Source: JAOUJD01 sp963811265
GTDB lineage: Bacteria; Pseudomonadota; Gammaproteobacteria; Burkholderiales; Burkholderiaceae_F
Assembly (NCBI GenBank): GCA_963811265.1
Contig: CAWEQS010000024.1
Span: 1-64,000, forward strand
DNA: 64,000 nucleotides
Direction of reading: 5' to 3'
Below, one piece after another: positions 1 to 9,305 of this stretch (the stretch's first letter is position 1; each line of letters begins with the position of its first letter). The position numbers and the translations under genes are program-made. The notes beneath the pieces were generated by a model. That model did not search any database. It had not been told where the DNA came from and saw only the letters and a program-made list of their open reading frames with translations.

Positions 1-107
1 TTGCCCTGGCGCCGTTCGGCATTCCCACCCTGACTGCGCCGTTCGTCCTCGTGTCGTGGCTCTTCCTGCTGCCGCGCCAGCACTTCGAGACGCGCGCGAA
101 TTCGTAA
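1..107 (+). CDS. C-terminal fragment of a urea-transporter-like membrane protein
   Basis: The window opens inside a gene. The frame beginning at base 3 runs 34 codons to a TAA at 105-107. The visible tail is hydrophobic, with a segment reading LTAPFVLVSWLFLL followed by a short polar end. That pattern resembles the last transmembrane helix of bacterial urea transporters (UT family), whose final helix also carries a TAPFV-type motif. Only the tail is present, so the assignment rests on this one segment. No terminator hairpin is obvious before the next gene. Confidence 0.4.
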   Translation, partial: ALAPFGIPTLTAPFVLVSWLFLLPRQHFETRANS

Positions 108-238
108 CGATTGCAGGTTCGCGCGTGGGGCGCTTTGGCGGGAATGCTCGTTCGGCCGGGCTATAGTCCGCCGTGATCGACCCGCCGCTGCGACATGCCG
201 ACGTGCCTGGATACCCCGGAAGTGCTTCCCTGAAATCG

Positions 239-2451
239 ATGCGAAGACTGGGCGGCGGCCTGGTGATGGGCGCGGCGCTGATGGCCGCCGCGATCGCCCA
301 GCCAGCGCCTGTTGACGGCAAACGTCACGACTCACCGCGCATCGCGCTCGCGCTGTCCGGCGGCGGCGCCCGTGGCATCGCGCACGTCGGCGTTCTGAAG
401 GTCCTCGAGGAACTGCGGGTGCCGGTGCATTGCATCGTTGGCACCAGCATGGGGGCGATCGTCGGCGGCACCTACGCCGCCGGCCGTTCGACGCAGGAAA
501 TGGAGACCATCGTGCTCGCAGCCGACTGGGCGGAGATCTTCCGCGACAGCCCGCCGCGCCGCGAGACCGCGGTCCGCCGCAAGATCGACGACTACAAGCC
601 GCTGTTCGGCTTCGAAGTGGGGTTGCGCGACGGGTCGCTGGCCCTGCCCAAGGGCCTGATCGCCGGCGTGTCGATCGAGTCCTTCTTTCGCGAGATGACA
701 CAACCGGCCGCCGCGATCACCGACTTCGACAAGCTGCCGGTGCCGTTTCGCGCGTGGCCACGGATCTCGAGACGGGCACCGCGGTGGTGCTCGACCAGGG
801 CAACCTCGCGCAGGCGCTGCGCGCCAGCATGTCGGTCCCGGGAGCGATCGCACCGGTCGAGATCGGCGGCCGCCTGCTGGTCGACGGCGGCCTGGCGGAC
901 AACCTGCCGATCGAGGAGGCGCGTCGACTCTGCGGCGACGTCGTCATCGCCGTCAACATCTCCACGCCGCCGCTGCGGCGCGACCAGATCACGTCGGCGC
1001 GCAGCGTCACGGTGCAGATGATCAACTTCATCGGTCTGCAGACCGTCAAGGAGCAGCTGAAGAGCCTGACGGCGAAGGACGTGCTGATCGCGCCTGAACT
1101 TGGCAACCTCTCGGCGTCGGGCTTCGATCGTTCAGAGCGACGCCATCCGCATCGGCGAGGAAGCCGCGCGCGCGATGGCCGAGCAGCTGCGGCGCTACAG
1201 CCTGCCCGCAGAACGCTACGCCGCGCTGCGCGCGAGTCAGCTGGCCGAGGCCAAGCCGTACTTCACCGTCGATGCGATCCGCGTGGAGGGCCTGAACCGG
1301 ACCAATCCCGCGGTCGTGCAGGCGCTCGTCAAGAGCGAGCCCGGGCAGCCGATCACCGAGGAGAAGGTGGCCGCCGACCTCAGGCGCATCTTCGGCACCG
1401 GGGACTACGAGGCGATCAGCTATCGCATCGTCGGTGACGAAGGCGGGCCGCGCGCGATGCTGATCGAGCCGACGGAGAAATCGTGGGGCCCCGACTTCCT
1501 GCGCTTCGGGCTGGCACTGGCGAGCGACTTCGCGGGCGACAATCAATTCAACATCATGGCCCAGTACCGCCGCACCTGGCTCAACAGCCTGGGCGCGGAG
1601 TGGGTCAGCGAAGCGCAGGTCGGCCAGCACACGTTCTTCAACACCCATTGGTACCAGCCGTTGAGTGAAACCGGCCGCTGGTTCGTTGCACCCTCGTTCT
1701 ACGCGGGCGTGCTGACGCGCGGCGTGTTCATCGATCAGGACAAGGTCGCGGACTATCGCACCACCGTGATACAGGGCGGGATCGACGGGGGCGCACGGCT
1801 GGGCACCTGGGGCGAGTTGCGCGCGGGAATCGTCGGTTCGAACGTGAACGCGCGCGTTGACACCGGCTCGACGCTGTTGCCGTCGGTGCGCGAGACGAGT
1901 GCGGGCCTGCGCGCTGCGCTCTTCATCGACCAGACTGACCACGCCTGGTTTCCTCGCGAAGGCTATGGGGCGAGTGGTTCGGCCTATCGCGCGACGACCG
2001 GGCTCGGATCTGACCTCACCTACAGCCGCGTGGAGTTCAGCGGCCGCGTGGCGGAGAGCTGGGGCCCGCACACCTTCAACCTGGCCGCCGCCGGCGGAAC
2101 CGCGCTCGACTCGGACATGCCGGTCTACGAGTCGTTCACGCTCGGCGGGCCGCTGCGCCTGTCGGCCTACCGCCTGAACCAGTTCGCCGGCCGCCAGTAC
2201 GCCTTCGGTCGGTCTCCTGTACTACAACCGGACGGTGAGCGCTGCCGGAACTGCTCGGTTCCGGTGTCTTCATCGGCGGGTCGGCGGAGATCGGCCGCAT
2301 CACCGATCGGGCCAACGGGTTGCCGGCCGCCGGAACGGTGTGGTCGGCGTCGACATTCCTCGCGGCGATCACGTTCCTCGGGCCGGGCTTTCTCGGCGTC
2401 GGTGTCGGCCCCGGGCGCTGGTCACTCTACCTGCTGCTCGGCGCGCCTTGA
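239..2451 (+). CDS. Patatin-like phospholipase with POTRA and outer-membrane barrel (type Vd autotransporter), frameshifted
   Basis: Domain order is signal peptide (about residues 1-25 from the ATG at 239), patatin domain, POTRA-like segment and C-terminal beta-barrel. This is the architecture of PlpD-type (type Vd) autotransporters, which place a lipase at the cell surface. The patatin part shows the oxyanion loop SGGGARG, the nucleophile motif GTSMG and the catalytic DGG (VDGGLADN). The POTRA part follows PYFTVDAIRVEGLN, and the barrel has alternating aromatic strands ending in a short YLLLGAP. The reading needs four frame changes, near 755 (FRA-VATDLETG), 1127, 2208 and 2240; the protein is continuous across them, so I read them as sequence errors. 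An upstream GTG at 173 is possible, but the ATG at 239 directly precedes the signal peptide. Confidence 0.8.
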
Positions 2452-2480
2452 GCCGGGGCTCGGGGACGCGCAGCCGACGA

Positions 2481-3430
2481 TCAGCGCGCGCTGATCGCCA
2501 GGCCTGCCGCGTAGCCCGACGACCACGCCCACTGGAAGTTGTAGCCGCCGAGCCAGCCGGTGACGTCGACGACTTCGCCGATGAAATGCAGGCCCGGGAC
2601 GCGCTTCGCCTCCATGGTGGCCTGTGACAGCTCGTCGGTCGCGACGCCGCCGCGCGTGACCTCGGCCTTGCGGTAACCCTCGCTGCCGGACGGCGTCAGG
2701 TGCCAGCGCTGCAACGACTGCGCGAGCGCGCGCAGCGTCCGGTCCGGGGTGTCCGCCACCCGCTGTTCGCCGTCGACCTGCTGGCTCTGCAGCCAGCCGT
2801 CGGCCAGTCGCCGCGGCAGCAGCGCGGCAAGGGCGTTGGCGAGGGAGCTCTGCCGGCTGCTGCGCTTCAGCCCCACCAGTTCCTCGGCGAGTTCATCGCC
2901 CGCGAACCGCGGCGCGAGGTTGATCTCGATCGGTTCCCCGGGACTGCCAGAACTCGAGACTCAGCCCCCCCTACCCTCCCCCCCCCCCCCCGTTTCGACT
3001 TCGAAGGCATCTCCAGAGCGGCCCACGTGCGCCACGCTGGCCGGTCGCATCCACCGCACATGGCCCGCGTCGCACTCCGCGACGAGCATCTCGATGATCT
3101 GCTCCGACGACTCGTCGCAGAAGAGCTGTCCCTTGTGCTTCTCGTGGAAGCGGATCCGGTGCCGCTTCACGAGCGCACGAAGTCCGCTGCGGTGTAGCGG
3201 GCGAGCGCCGAGCGGCAGAACGCCGGGTTCTCGGAGATGAAATTGCCGGGCCCGGCGTTGACGTTCGTGAAGTTGCAGCGGCCGCCGCCCGAGATGCGGA
3301 TCTTCTCGGCCAGTCGCTCGGCGTGGTCGATCAGCAGCACGCGCGCGCCACGCTGGCCTGCGGCCGCGGCGCACATCATGCCGGCGGCGCCGGCACCGAT
3401 CACAATGGCGTCCCACGGCGTGCGGCTCAT
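2481..3430 (-). pseudogene. HI0933/BaiN-family NAD(P)/FAD-dependent oxidoreductase, frameshifted with internal loss
   Basis: The N-terminus holds a classic FAD-binding Rossmann motif (IVIGAGAAGMMCA) and the family signature ISGGGRCNFTN. The C-terminus holds the end motif GGYNFQWAWSSGYAAG. Both are diagnostic of the HI0933/YhiN flavoprotein family, usually about 390-400 residues. Here only about 290 residues can be pieced together. The frame breaks near 3175 and again around 2940. Between them lies a low-complexity stretch at 2963-2991 ending in 14 consecutive C, where about 100 codons of the middle domain are missing. The biological role of the family is poorly defined (some members reduce bile-acid or flavin substrates). 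Either an assembly gap was filled with junk or the gene is truly dead. Confidence 0.75.
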
Positions 3431-3507
3431 CGGCGGCACTGTACGTGAGCGCGCGGTCGTCGGCCCGATCCGGGCCGCCCGGTTCTCTTCGGCTGGCTAG
3501 GAGCGGT

Positions 3508-3828
3508 TCAGTAGCCGACGGTGTAGTTCGGCACGTCGACGCGAACGAGGTCGCGGTCGAGCATCACCGCGGTGCTGCGCGCGAACTGCTGGGCCCAGTC
3601 GCGCTGCTCGCGGAAGCGCTCCGCGCCGGCGTACTTCGCGACGCTCAGCACGCGGTCGGCGATCAGCACCTTGCCGATCGGGGAGGGCACGTCGCACTCG
3701 AGCGCGACGAACTCGCGGTCGAACCACTGTCGCGCGGCATCGGCTGTCTGGGCCGCCACGTCTGCGGCGGGAACGATGAATTCGAACTCGGTGTCCTGAC
3801 CGAACGACACGATGACGCGGCGGCTCAT
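3508..3828 (-). CDS. Small conserved hypothetical protein, 106 aa
   Basis: An intact 106-codon frame is preceded by a good ribosome site (GGAGAAAACC before the ATG). The sequence is soluble, mixed acidic/basic, with no signal peptide, membrane segment or metal-binding motif visible. It begins MSRRVIVSFGQDTEFEF and ends with VDVPNYTVGY. It lies between the broken flavoprotein and the divergently transcribed tadA-like gene and has its own start context, so it is likely monocistronic. I do not recognise the family. Confidence 0.6.
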   Translation of the reverse strand: MSRRVIVSFGQDTEFEFIVPAADVAAQTADAARQWFDREFVALECDVPSPIGKVLIADRVLSVAKYAGAERFREQRDWAQQFARSTAVMLDRDLVRVDVPNYTVGY

Positions 3829-3984
3829 GGTTTTCTCCGGTATGGCGCAGCAAGCGAGGCGATGCTAGCGCGTCCCTCGACGGACAGGCAGCGCAGTGGC
3901 GTCAAACAAACGCGACTCTCCGGTGCCGCGCGTCGGACTGGCCGTGCGCGCGGATGACGCGGGCGCGGTCGGTAGACTGCCGTC

Positions 3985-4971
3985 ATGACGACCGAACACC
4001 CCGCAATCTCGGCCGCCGGCTGGCTCGAGCGACTCGCGCAGCTGGCGGTGCGGCAGGGCGTTCACATCGCCACGCTCCAGCAGAAGGATGGGCGCGACCT
4101 CGAACTGGTGTTCGCGACGGCCTCGCTGTTCTTCCCGGCCGACCGGCTGCTCGACGAGCGCGGCGCCAACACGGTCCTGAAGGAGTTCCTGTCGACCGCC
4201 GGCGCGATGCTGGACACCGACCATGTCGAGCTGCGGCGTTGGCTCGTGGACACGGGATTCGTGCGCCGCACCGACTTCGGCAGCGACTATCGCCGCGGCA
4301 CGCTGCCGTCGTGGCTGGAGCAGGCCGCGGGCACGCTCGGTTCGCAGCAGCTTGCGGATGCCGCGATGCAGGCGCGTGCGGCGCGCGACGCGCAGCGTGA
4401 GGCAAAGCGGCAGGCGTGGCTGGCACGCCAGATCGAGGTGACCGAGGGACCGGCCGAGGCGGCGGATCCCGACGAGACGCTGATGCGGCTCGCGCTCGAC
4501 CAGGCCCACAACGCGTGGGCACTGGCCGAGGTCCCGGTCGGTGCGGTCGTCGTCAAGGACGGGCAGGTGATCGCGACCGGCTTCAACCAGCCCATCGGCA
4601 ACAGCGATCCGACGGCCCACGCCGAGATCCAGGCGATGCGCGCCGCGGCCGACCTGCTCGGCAATTACCGGTTGAGCCACTGCGAGCTCTATGTGACGCT
4701 GGAGCCGTGCGCGATGTGCGCGGGAGCCATGCAGCACGCCCGGATCAAGCGGCTGGTGTTCGGCGCAAGCGACCCGAAGACCGGCGCGTGCGGCAGCGTC
4801 GTGGACCTGTTCGCCGAGCCGAAGCTGAACCACCACACGCAGGTGCGCGGCGGCGTCCTCGGCGCGGAGAGCGGCCGGTTGCTCTCGCAGTTCTTCGCCG
4901 AGCGCCGCGAACTGAAGCGAACGGGCAGCCTGCCCGCGGACGAAGACGAGGACGACGATGGCACGCTCTAG
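3985..4971 (+). CDS. tadA: tRNA adenosine(34) deaminase TadA fused to an N-terminal DUF2087 domain
   Basis: The C-terminal half (about residues 160-310) is a cytidine/adenosine deaminase domain with the zinc motifs HAE (PTAHAEIQAM) and PCxxC (EPCAMCAGA). These match TadA, which converts A34 to inosine in tRNA-Arg(ACG). The N-terminal 110 residues resemble DUF2087, a domain seen in some transcription regulators, with the signature HVELRRWLVDTGFVRR then DYRR. A charged linker of about 45 residues, rich in A/R/Q, joins them. TadA is normally about 150-180 residues, so this 328-residue form is a fusion. The stop overlaps the start of the LD-carboxypeptidase gene by 14 bases, so the two are co-translated. 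The deaminase assignment is firm; the role of the extra domain is unknown. Confidence 0.85.
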   Translation: MTTEHPAISAAGWLERLAQLAVRQGVHIATLQQKDGRDLELVFATASLFFPADRLLDERGANTVLKEFLSTAGAMLDTDHVELRRWLVDTGFVRRTDFGSDYRRGTLPSWLEQAAGTLGSQQLADAAMQARAARDAQREAKRQAWLARQIEVTEGPAEAADPDETLMRLALDQAHNAWALAEVPVGAVVVKDGQVIATGFNQPIGNSDPTAHAEIQAMRAAADLLGNYRLSHCELYVTLEPCAMCAGAMQHARIKRLVFGASDPKTGACGSVVDLFAEPKLNHHTQVRGGVLGAESGRLLSQFFAERRELKRTGSLPADEDEDDDGTL

Positions 4972-5860
4972 GACGCTCGGACTGGTCGCGCCGTCCGGCT
5001 ACCTGCCCAACCCCGCCCTCATCGACCGTGCGGCCGGGTTCTTCACCCGCCACGGGTGGCGCGTGATCGCGGGCGAGAGCGTGTTCGCGCGCGAGCAGCG
5101 TTTCGCCGGTCCCGATGCACTGCGGCTCGCGGAACTGCAGCGCTTCGCGACCGACCCGTCGATCGATCTCGTGCTGTCGGCGCGCGGCGGCTACGGCCTG
5201 TCGCGCCTGCTCGATCGCATCGACTATGCCGCGATCCGCGCGCGCAAGGCCCGGCTCGCCGGCTACAGCGACTTCACGGCGTTCAACCTCGCGTACCTCG
5301 CGCGTGGCGGCGTCAGCTTCGCCGCGCCCTCGGCGGGCGACTTCGGCGCCGAGCAGCCGGATCCGTTCACCGTCGAGCACTTCTTCGGCCTCCTGCAGTC
5401 GCGCAACTACGCCGTCGAAGTGCCGCTCGACGGGCCGGCGCGGACGGTCGAAGGGCGGCTGTGGGGCGGCAACCTCGCGATGCTGGTGTCGCTGCTCGGC
5501 ACGCCGTTCCTGCCGCGCGTGCGGGACGGGATCCTCTTCGTCGAGGACGTCAACGAACCGGCCTACAAGCTCGAGCGGATGTTCCTGCAGCTCGCGCACG
5601 CCGGCGTGCTGCAGCGGCAGGCGGCCATCGTGCTCGGCGACTTCGATCCCGTGACCCCGATGCCGAACGACAACGGCTACGGACTGCCGGACGTGATCGA
5701 GCGCCTGCGGAAAGCGAGCGGCGTGCCGGTGTACTCCGGGCTGCCGTTCGGGCACGTGCCGCGCAAGCTGACGCTGCCCGTCGGCGGCCGCGCGCGCCTC
5801 GTCGTTCGCCGCGGAGGCCGCGCGACCCTCGAACTGTCCCGCTATCCGTCCCTCGCGTAG
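4958..5860 (+). CDS. ldcA: LD-carboxypeptidase (peptidase S66)
   Basis: A 300-residue protein of the S66 family. It cleaves the L-Lys/DAP-D-Ala bond of tetrapeptide murein fragments during peptidoglycan recycling in the cytoplasm. Visible family features are the N-terminal LVAPSGY strand, the nucleophile region SARGGYGLSRLL, the glutamate-containing VEGRLWGGN loop and the C-terminal histidine in SGLPFGHVPRKLTLPVG. Length matches the family. It overlaps the upstream tadA-DUF2087 gene by 14 bases and was probably translated by coupling; no other start nearby has a better ribosome site. It is convergent with livF. Confidence 0.9.
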   Translation: MARSRTLGLVAPSGYLPNPALIDRAAGFFTRHGWRVIAGESVFAREQRFAGPDALRLAELQRFATDPSIDLVLSARGGYGLSRLLDRIDYAAIRARKARLAGYSDFTAFNLAYLARGGVSFAAPSAGDFGAEQPDPFTVEHFFGLLQSRNYAVEVPLDGPARTVEGRLWGGNLAMLVSLLGTPFLPRVRDGILFVEDVNEPAYKLERMFLQLAHAGVLQRQAAIVLGDFDPVTPMPNDNGYGLPDVIERLRKASGVPVYSGLPFGHVPRKLTLPVGGRARLVVRRGGRATLELSRYPSLA

Positions 5861-5902
5861 TTCCTCGAGCCGCGTGCCCGGGCCTGCGCCCGCGCCGGGA
5901 CG

Positions 5903-6610
5903 TCACACGCCGAGATAGCGGTGCCAGAGCGAGGTGTCGGCGGCCAGCGCCGGGGAGTCGCCACGCCACACGACGCGTCCGCGTTCCAGGATCGTGTGCT
6001 GGTCGGCGAGCTTCACCAGCCGGTCGACGTACTTGTCGATCACCAGGATCGTGTGGCCCGCGTCCTTCAGCGCCGCGAGGCAGCGCCAGATGTCCTCGCG
6101 CACGCGCGGCGCCAGGCCCTCGGTCGCTTCGTCGAGGATCAGCAGGCGCGGGTTGGTCATCAGCGCGCGTCCGATCGCCAGCATCTGCTGCTCGCCACCC
6201 GACAGCTGGTTGCCCATGGCGTCCCAGCGCTCGGCGAGGCGGGGAAACAGTTCGAGGACGCGCGCCGCGGTCCACGGCGCCTTTGCGCCGCTCCGGTTCT
6301 CGGCGAACGCGTCGAGGTTCTCGCGCACCGTCAGGTTCGGGAAGATGTGCCGGCCCTCGGGGACCAGCGCGATGCCGAGGCGGGCGATGGCGTCGGTGGA
6401 GCGCCCGTTCAATCGCTCGCCGGCGAACCGGATCTCGCCGCTCCTCGCCGGGATCAGTCCGAACAGCGCGCGCAGCGTCGTCGTCTTGCCCATGCCGTTG
6501 CGACCGAGCAGCGTGGCGACCTCGCCTTCGCGGATTGCGAGGTCTATGCCGAACAGCACCTGGCTTGCGCCGTAGCCCGCTTCGACGCTGCGCATCTCGA
6601 GCAGGCTCAT
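5903..6610 (-). CDS. livF: Branched-chain-type ABC transporter ATP-binding protein LivF
   Basis: A 235-residue ABC ATPase with Walker A (GRNGMGKTT), the LivF-typical EGRHIFPNLTVREN stretch, signature LSGGEQQMLAIGRALM and Walker B LLILDEATEGLAP. It is one of two cytoplasmic ATPases powering HAAT-family uptake. The long open frame upstream is out of register with the family; the ATG at 6610 gives a normal N-terminus and overlaps the livG stop as ATGA. It is the last gene of the livK-H-M-G-F operon. The substrate cannot be read from the ATPase. Confidence 0.92.
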   Translation of the reverse strand: MSLLEMRSVEAGYGASQVLFGIDLAIREGEVATLLGRNGMGKTTTLRALFGLIPARSGEIRFAGERLNGRSTDAIARLGIALVPEGRHIFPNLTVRENLDAFAENRSGAKAPWTAARVLELFPRLAERWDAMGNQLSGGEQQMLAIGRALMTNPRLLILDEATEGLAPRVREDIWRCLAALKDAGHTILVIDKYVDRLVKLADQHTILERGRVVWRGDSPALAADTSLWHRYLGV

Positions 6611-7356
6611 GCGATGTCCTCCGAACCCAGGTAGGCCTGCCGCACGTCGGCATTGGCGCGGATCTCGGCGGGCGTGCCGGTCGCCAGCACGCGACCGTAG
6701 ACGAGCACGGAGATGCGGTCGGCGAGGCGGAACACGGCGTCCATGTCGTGTTCGACCAGCACGATGGTCACGCTGCCCTTCAGTCCGGCGATCAAGGTCA
6801 CCATGCGTTCGGACTCGTCGGGGCCCATGCCGGCCATCGGCTCGTCGAGCAGCAGCAGGCGCGGGCGCGACGCGAGCGCCAGCGCGACTTCGAGCTGGCG
6901 CTGTTCGCCGTGCGCCATCGCGCCGGCCGGCACCTGTGCCCGCTCGCGCAGGCCGACGCGCGCGAGCAGCGCCTGGGCTTCGTCGAACAGCGCCTGTTCG
7001 CGATGGGCCGGTCGGAAGAAGCGGAAGCTCGAGCCTGCGCACGCCTGCACCGCGAGCGCCGCGTTGTCGAGCGCCGTGAACCGAAGGAACACGTTGGTCA
7101 CCTGGTACGAGCGCGCGATGCCGTGCGCCACGCGCGCGTGCGCGGAGCGGCGGGTCACGTCGATGCCGTCCACGGAGATGGTGCCGGCATCGGGCGCCAG
7201 CGTGCCGGCGAGCTGCCCGATCAGCGTGGTCTTGCCGGCCCCGTTCGGGCCGATCACCGCGTGCAGCTCGTCGCGCGCCACGTCGAGGTCGAGGTGGTCG
7301 GTCGCCACCAGGCCGCCGAATCGCTTCGTGAGGCCGCGCACGGCGAGCAGGCTCAT
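6607..7356 (-). CDS. livG: Branched-chain-type ABC transporter ATP-binding protein LivG
   Basis: A 249-residue ABC ATPase. Walker A reads GPNGAGKTTLIGQLAG, the signature region is replaced by the LivG-style AHGEQRQLEVALAL, and Walker B is LLLLDEPMAGMGPDE. The SYQVTNVF Q-loop region also fits LivG. It starts at 7356 with an ATGA overlap on livM and ends with an ATGA overlap on livF, so livM, livG and livF are tightly coupled. It functions at the inner face of the membrane with LivF. Confidence 0.92.
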   Translation of the reverse strand: MSLLAVRGLTKRFGGLVATDHLDLDVARDELHAVIGPNGAGKTTLIGQLAGTLAPDAGTISVDGIDVTRRSAHARVAHGIARSYQVTNVFLRFTALDNAALAVQACAGSSFRFFRPAHREQALFDEAQALLARVGLRERAQVPAGAMAHGEQRQLEVALALASRPRLLLLDEPMAGMGPDESERMVTLIAGLKGSVTIVLVEHDMDAVFRLADRISVLVYGRVLATGTPAEIRANADVRQAYLGSEDIA

Positions 7357-8300
7357 CGCGCCCCTCGCTCGTCGAGCCAGCCCGACAGGCCGCGCGGCGC
7401 GAGGAACACGACCGCCAGCAGCAGCACGCCCAGCGGCAGGTGCCAGTGCTCGGTGTACGCGGCGAGGATTTCCTCGAGGAGCAGCAGAACGAGTGCGCCC
7501 AGCACGCCGCCGTAGCGGTAGCCGATGCCGCCGAGGATCACCATCACGACGAAGGTGGCCGATTGCGTCCAGTGCAGGGCCGCGGGGCTGACGAACAGGT
7601 TGTGGTTCGCGAACAGCGCGCCCGCCAGGCCGGCGACCGCTCCGGCGATGGCGAACGCGGCCAGGCGGAAGCGGAAGGTCGGGTACCCGAGCGACTCCAT
7701 CCGCGCCTCGTTCTCCCGGATGCCGATCAGCGCGCGACCGAAGCGCGCGTCGAGCATGCGGTCGAACGCGACCAGCACCGCGACGAGAAGCGCCAGCACG
7801 ACGTAGTAGAACGCGACGTCGTTGCCGAGGTCGATGCCGATCCCGACGCCGGACCGCGCGGGCAGGTTGAGGCCGTCCTCGCCGCCGTAGCGCTTCAGCC
7901 CGACCGCCACGTAGTAGACCATCTGCGCGAACGCGAGCGTGATCATGATGAAGTACACGCCGCGCGTGCGCAGCGAGATCGCGCCGATCGCGACCGCCGC
8001 GAGCGCGGCCACGGCGACGGCGAGCGGCCACGCGATCCAAGCGCTCCCGATGCCTTCCATCGCCAGCGCGCCGACCGTGTACGCACCGACCCCGAAGAAC
8101 GCGGCGTGACCCAGGCTCACCATCCCGCCGTAGCCGAGGATGAAGTTCAGGCTGGTTGCGGCGATGGCGAAGATGAGGATGCGCCGGACCACGCCGATGT
8201 AGAAGGCCTGGTCGAGCGCGCCCGCGATCCACGGAAACGCCAGCGCCGCCGCCAGCAGCAGCCAGGGAAGTGCGCGGCGCAGGCGCTGTCGCAATGTCAT
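7353..8300 (-). CDS. livM: Branched-chain-type ABC transporter permease LivM
   Basis: A 315-residue inner-membrane permease with about nine hydrophobic segments and the LivM hallmark LGYGGMVSLGHAAFFGVGAY near residue 50. The cytoplasmic coupling loop follows GIRENEARMESLGY (about 195-210). It ends in a short basic tail. It overlaps livH upstream and livG downstream by four bases each. Together with LivH it forms the translocation pore. Confidence 0.92.
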   Translation of the reverse strand: MTLRQRLRRALPWLLLAAALAFPWIAGALDQAFYIGVVRRILIFAIAATSLNFILGYGGMVSLGHAAFFGVGAYTVGALAMEGIGSAWIAWPLAVAVAALAAVAIGAISLRTRGVYFIMITLAFAQMVYYVAVGLKRYGGEDGLNLPARSGVGIGIDLGNDVAFYYVVLALLVAVLVAFDRMLDARFGRALIGIRENEARMESLGYPTFRFRLAAFAIAGAVAGLAGALFANHNLFVSPAALHWTQSATFVVMVILGGIGYRYGGVLGALVLLLLEEILAAYTEHWHLPLGVLLLAVVFLAPRGLSGWLDERGAR

Positions 8301-9217
8301 GCGCGCGCCGGGAACAGGCCCTGCGGCCGGAAGAAGAGCACGGCGGCCATCACGACGTAGATCGCGATCGCCGCGATCGCCGGTCCGAGCTGCGCGGCGG
8401 CCGCCGTGTTCAGGAATGTTCCAAGCAGGCCCGGCAGGAACGCGCGGCCGGCCGTGTCGACGACGCCGACGAGCACGGCGCCGACGAACGCGCCGCGGAT
8501 CGAGCCGATGCCGCCGATCACGATGACGACCAGCGCGAGGATCAGGATGTTCTCGCCCATGCCGACCTCGACGGCGAGCAGCGGGCCGAGCAGGGCGCCC
8601 GCCACCGCCGCGAGCATCGCTCCGAGCACGAAGATCACCGCGAACAGCCGGTCGACCCGCACGCCCATGACGGCTGCCATCTCGCGGTCGCTGCTGCCTG
8701 CTCGCACCAGCATGCCGGTGCGCGTGCGCGCGACCAGCAGGTAGAGGCCGAGCGCGAGCGCGAGGCCGACGGCGATGATCAGCAGGCGGTACGCGGGGTA
8801 GAAGAAGCCGGGGAGCAGTTCGACCGGCCCGGCGAGCGCCGCCGGCGCGGCCAGCATGATCGGCGCCGGGCCCCAGATCATCCTGACGAGGTCGTCGGCG
8901 ATCAGGATGACCGCGAAGGTCGCGAGCACCTGCGACAGGTGATCGCGCTTGTACAGCCGCCGCACCAGCAGCACCTCGAGCACGATGCCGACGACGCCGG
9001 TCGCGAGCACCGCGAGCACGACACCCAGCCAGAACGAACCGGTCGCCGTCACCAGCGTGGCCGCGAGGTACGCGCCGACCATGTACAGCGATCCGTGCGC
9101 GAGGTTCAGCACGTCCATGATGCCGAAGACGAGCGTCAGGCCGGCGGCGATCAGGAACAGCATCAGCCCGAACTGCAGGCCGTTGAGCAACTGCTCGAAG
9201 ACGAGGGTGCTGGTCAT
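8297..9217 (-). CDS. livH: Branched-chain-type ABC transporter permease LivH
   Basis: A 306-residue permease with about eight membrane segments. It shows the LivH signature GLTLVFGIMDVLNLAHGSLYM near the N-terminus and the coupling-loop stretch GSSDREMAAVMGVRVDRLFA. It is the first membrane gene after the binding protein, with an 88-base gap to livK and a four-base overlap with livM. That gap is where an mRNA-processing site or extra ribosome site would be expected; I see no clear terminator in it. Confidence 0.92.
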   Translation of the reverse strand: MTSTLVFEQLLNGLQFGLMLFLIAAGLTLVFGIMDVLNLAHGSLYMVGAYLAATLVTATGSFWLGVVLAVLATGVVGIVLEVLLVRRLYKRDHLSQVLATFAVILIADDLVRMIWGPAPIMLAAPAALAGPVELLPGFFYPAYRLLIIAVGLALALGLYLLVARTRTGMLVRAGSSDREMAAVMGVRVDRLFAVIFVLGAMLAAVAGALLGPLLAVEVGMGENILILALVVIVIGGIGSIRGAFVGAVLVGVVDTAGRAFLPGLLGTFLNTAAAAQLGPAIAAIAIYVVMAAVLFFRPQGLFPARA

Positions 9218-9305
9218 CGTGGAGCCGCCGGCGCCGTTCGTCCGCGGCGGCCTGCCTTCGGATTCGCGCCGCGTCGCGCCCGCGCGGCGGCGCGACGCGC
9301 GCCGG

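Noticed and set aside
5056..7515. Very long plus-strand open frame through ldcA and the liv ATPases
   Set aside because: Translation is Arg/Ala-rich without motifs; both strands are already explained by real genes.
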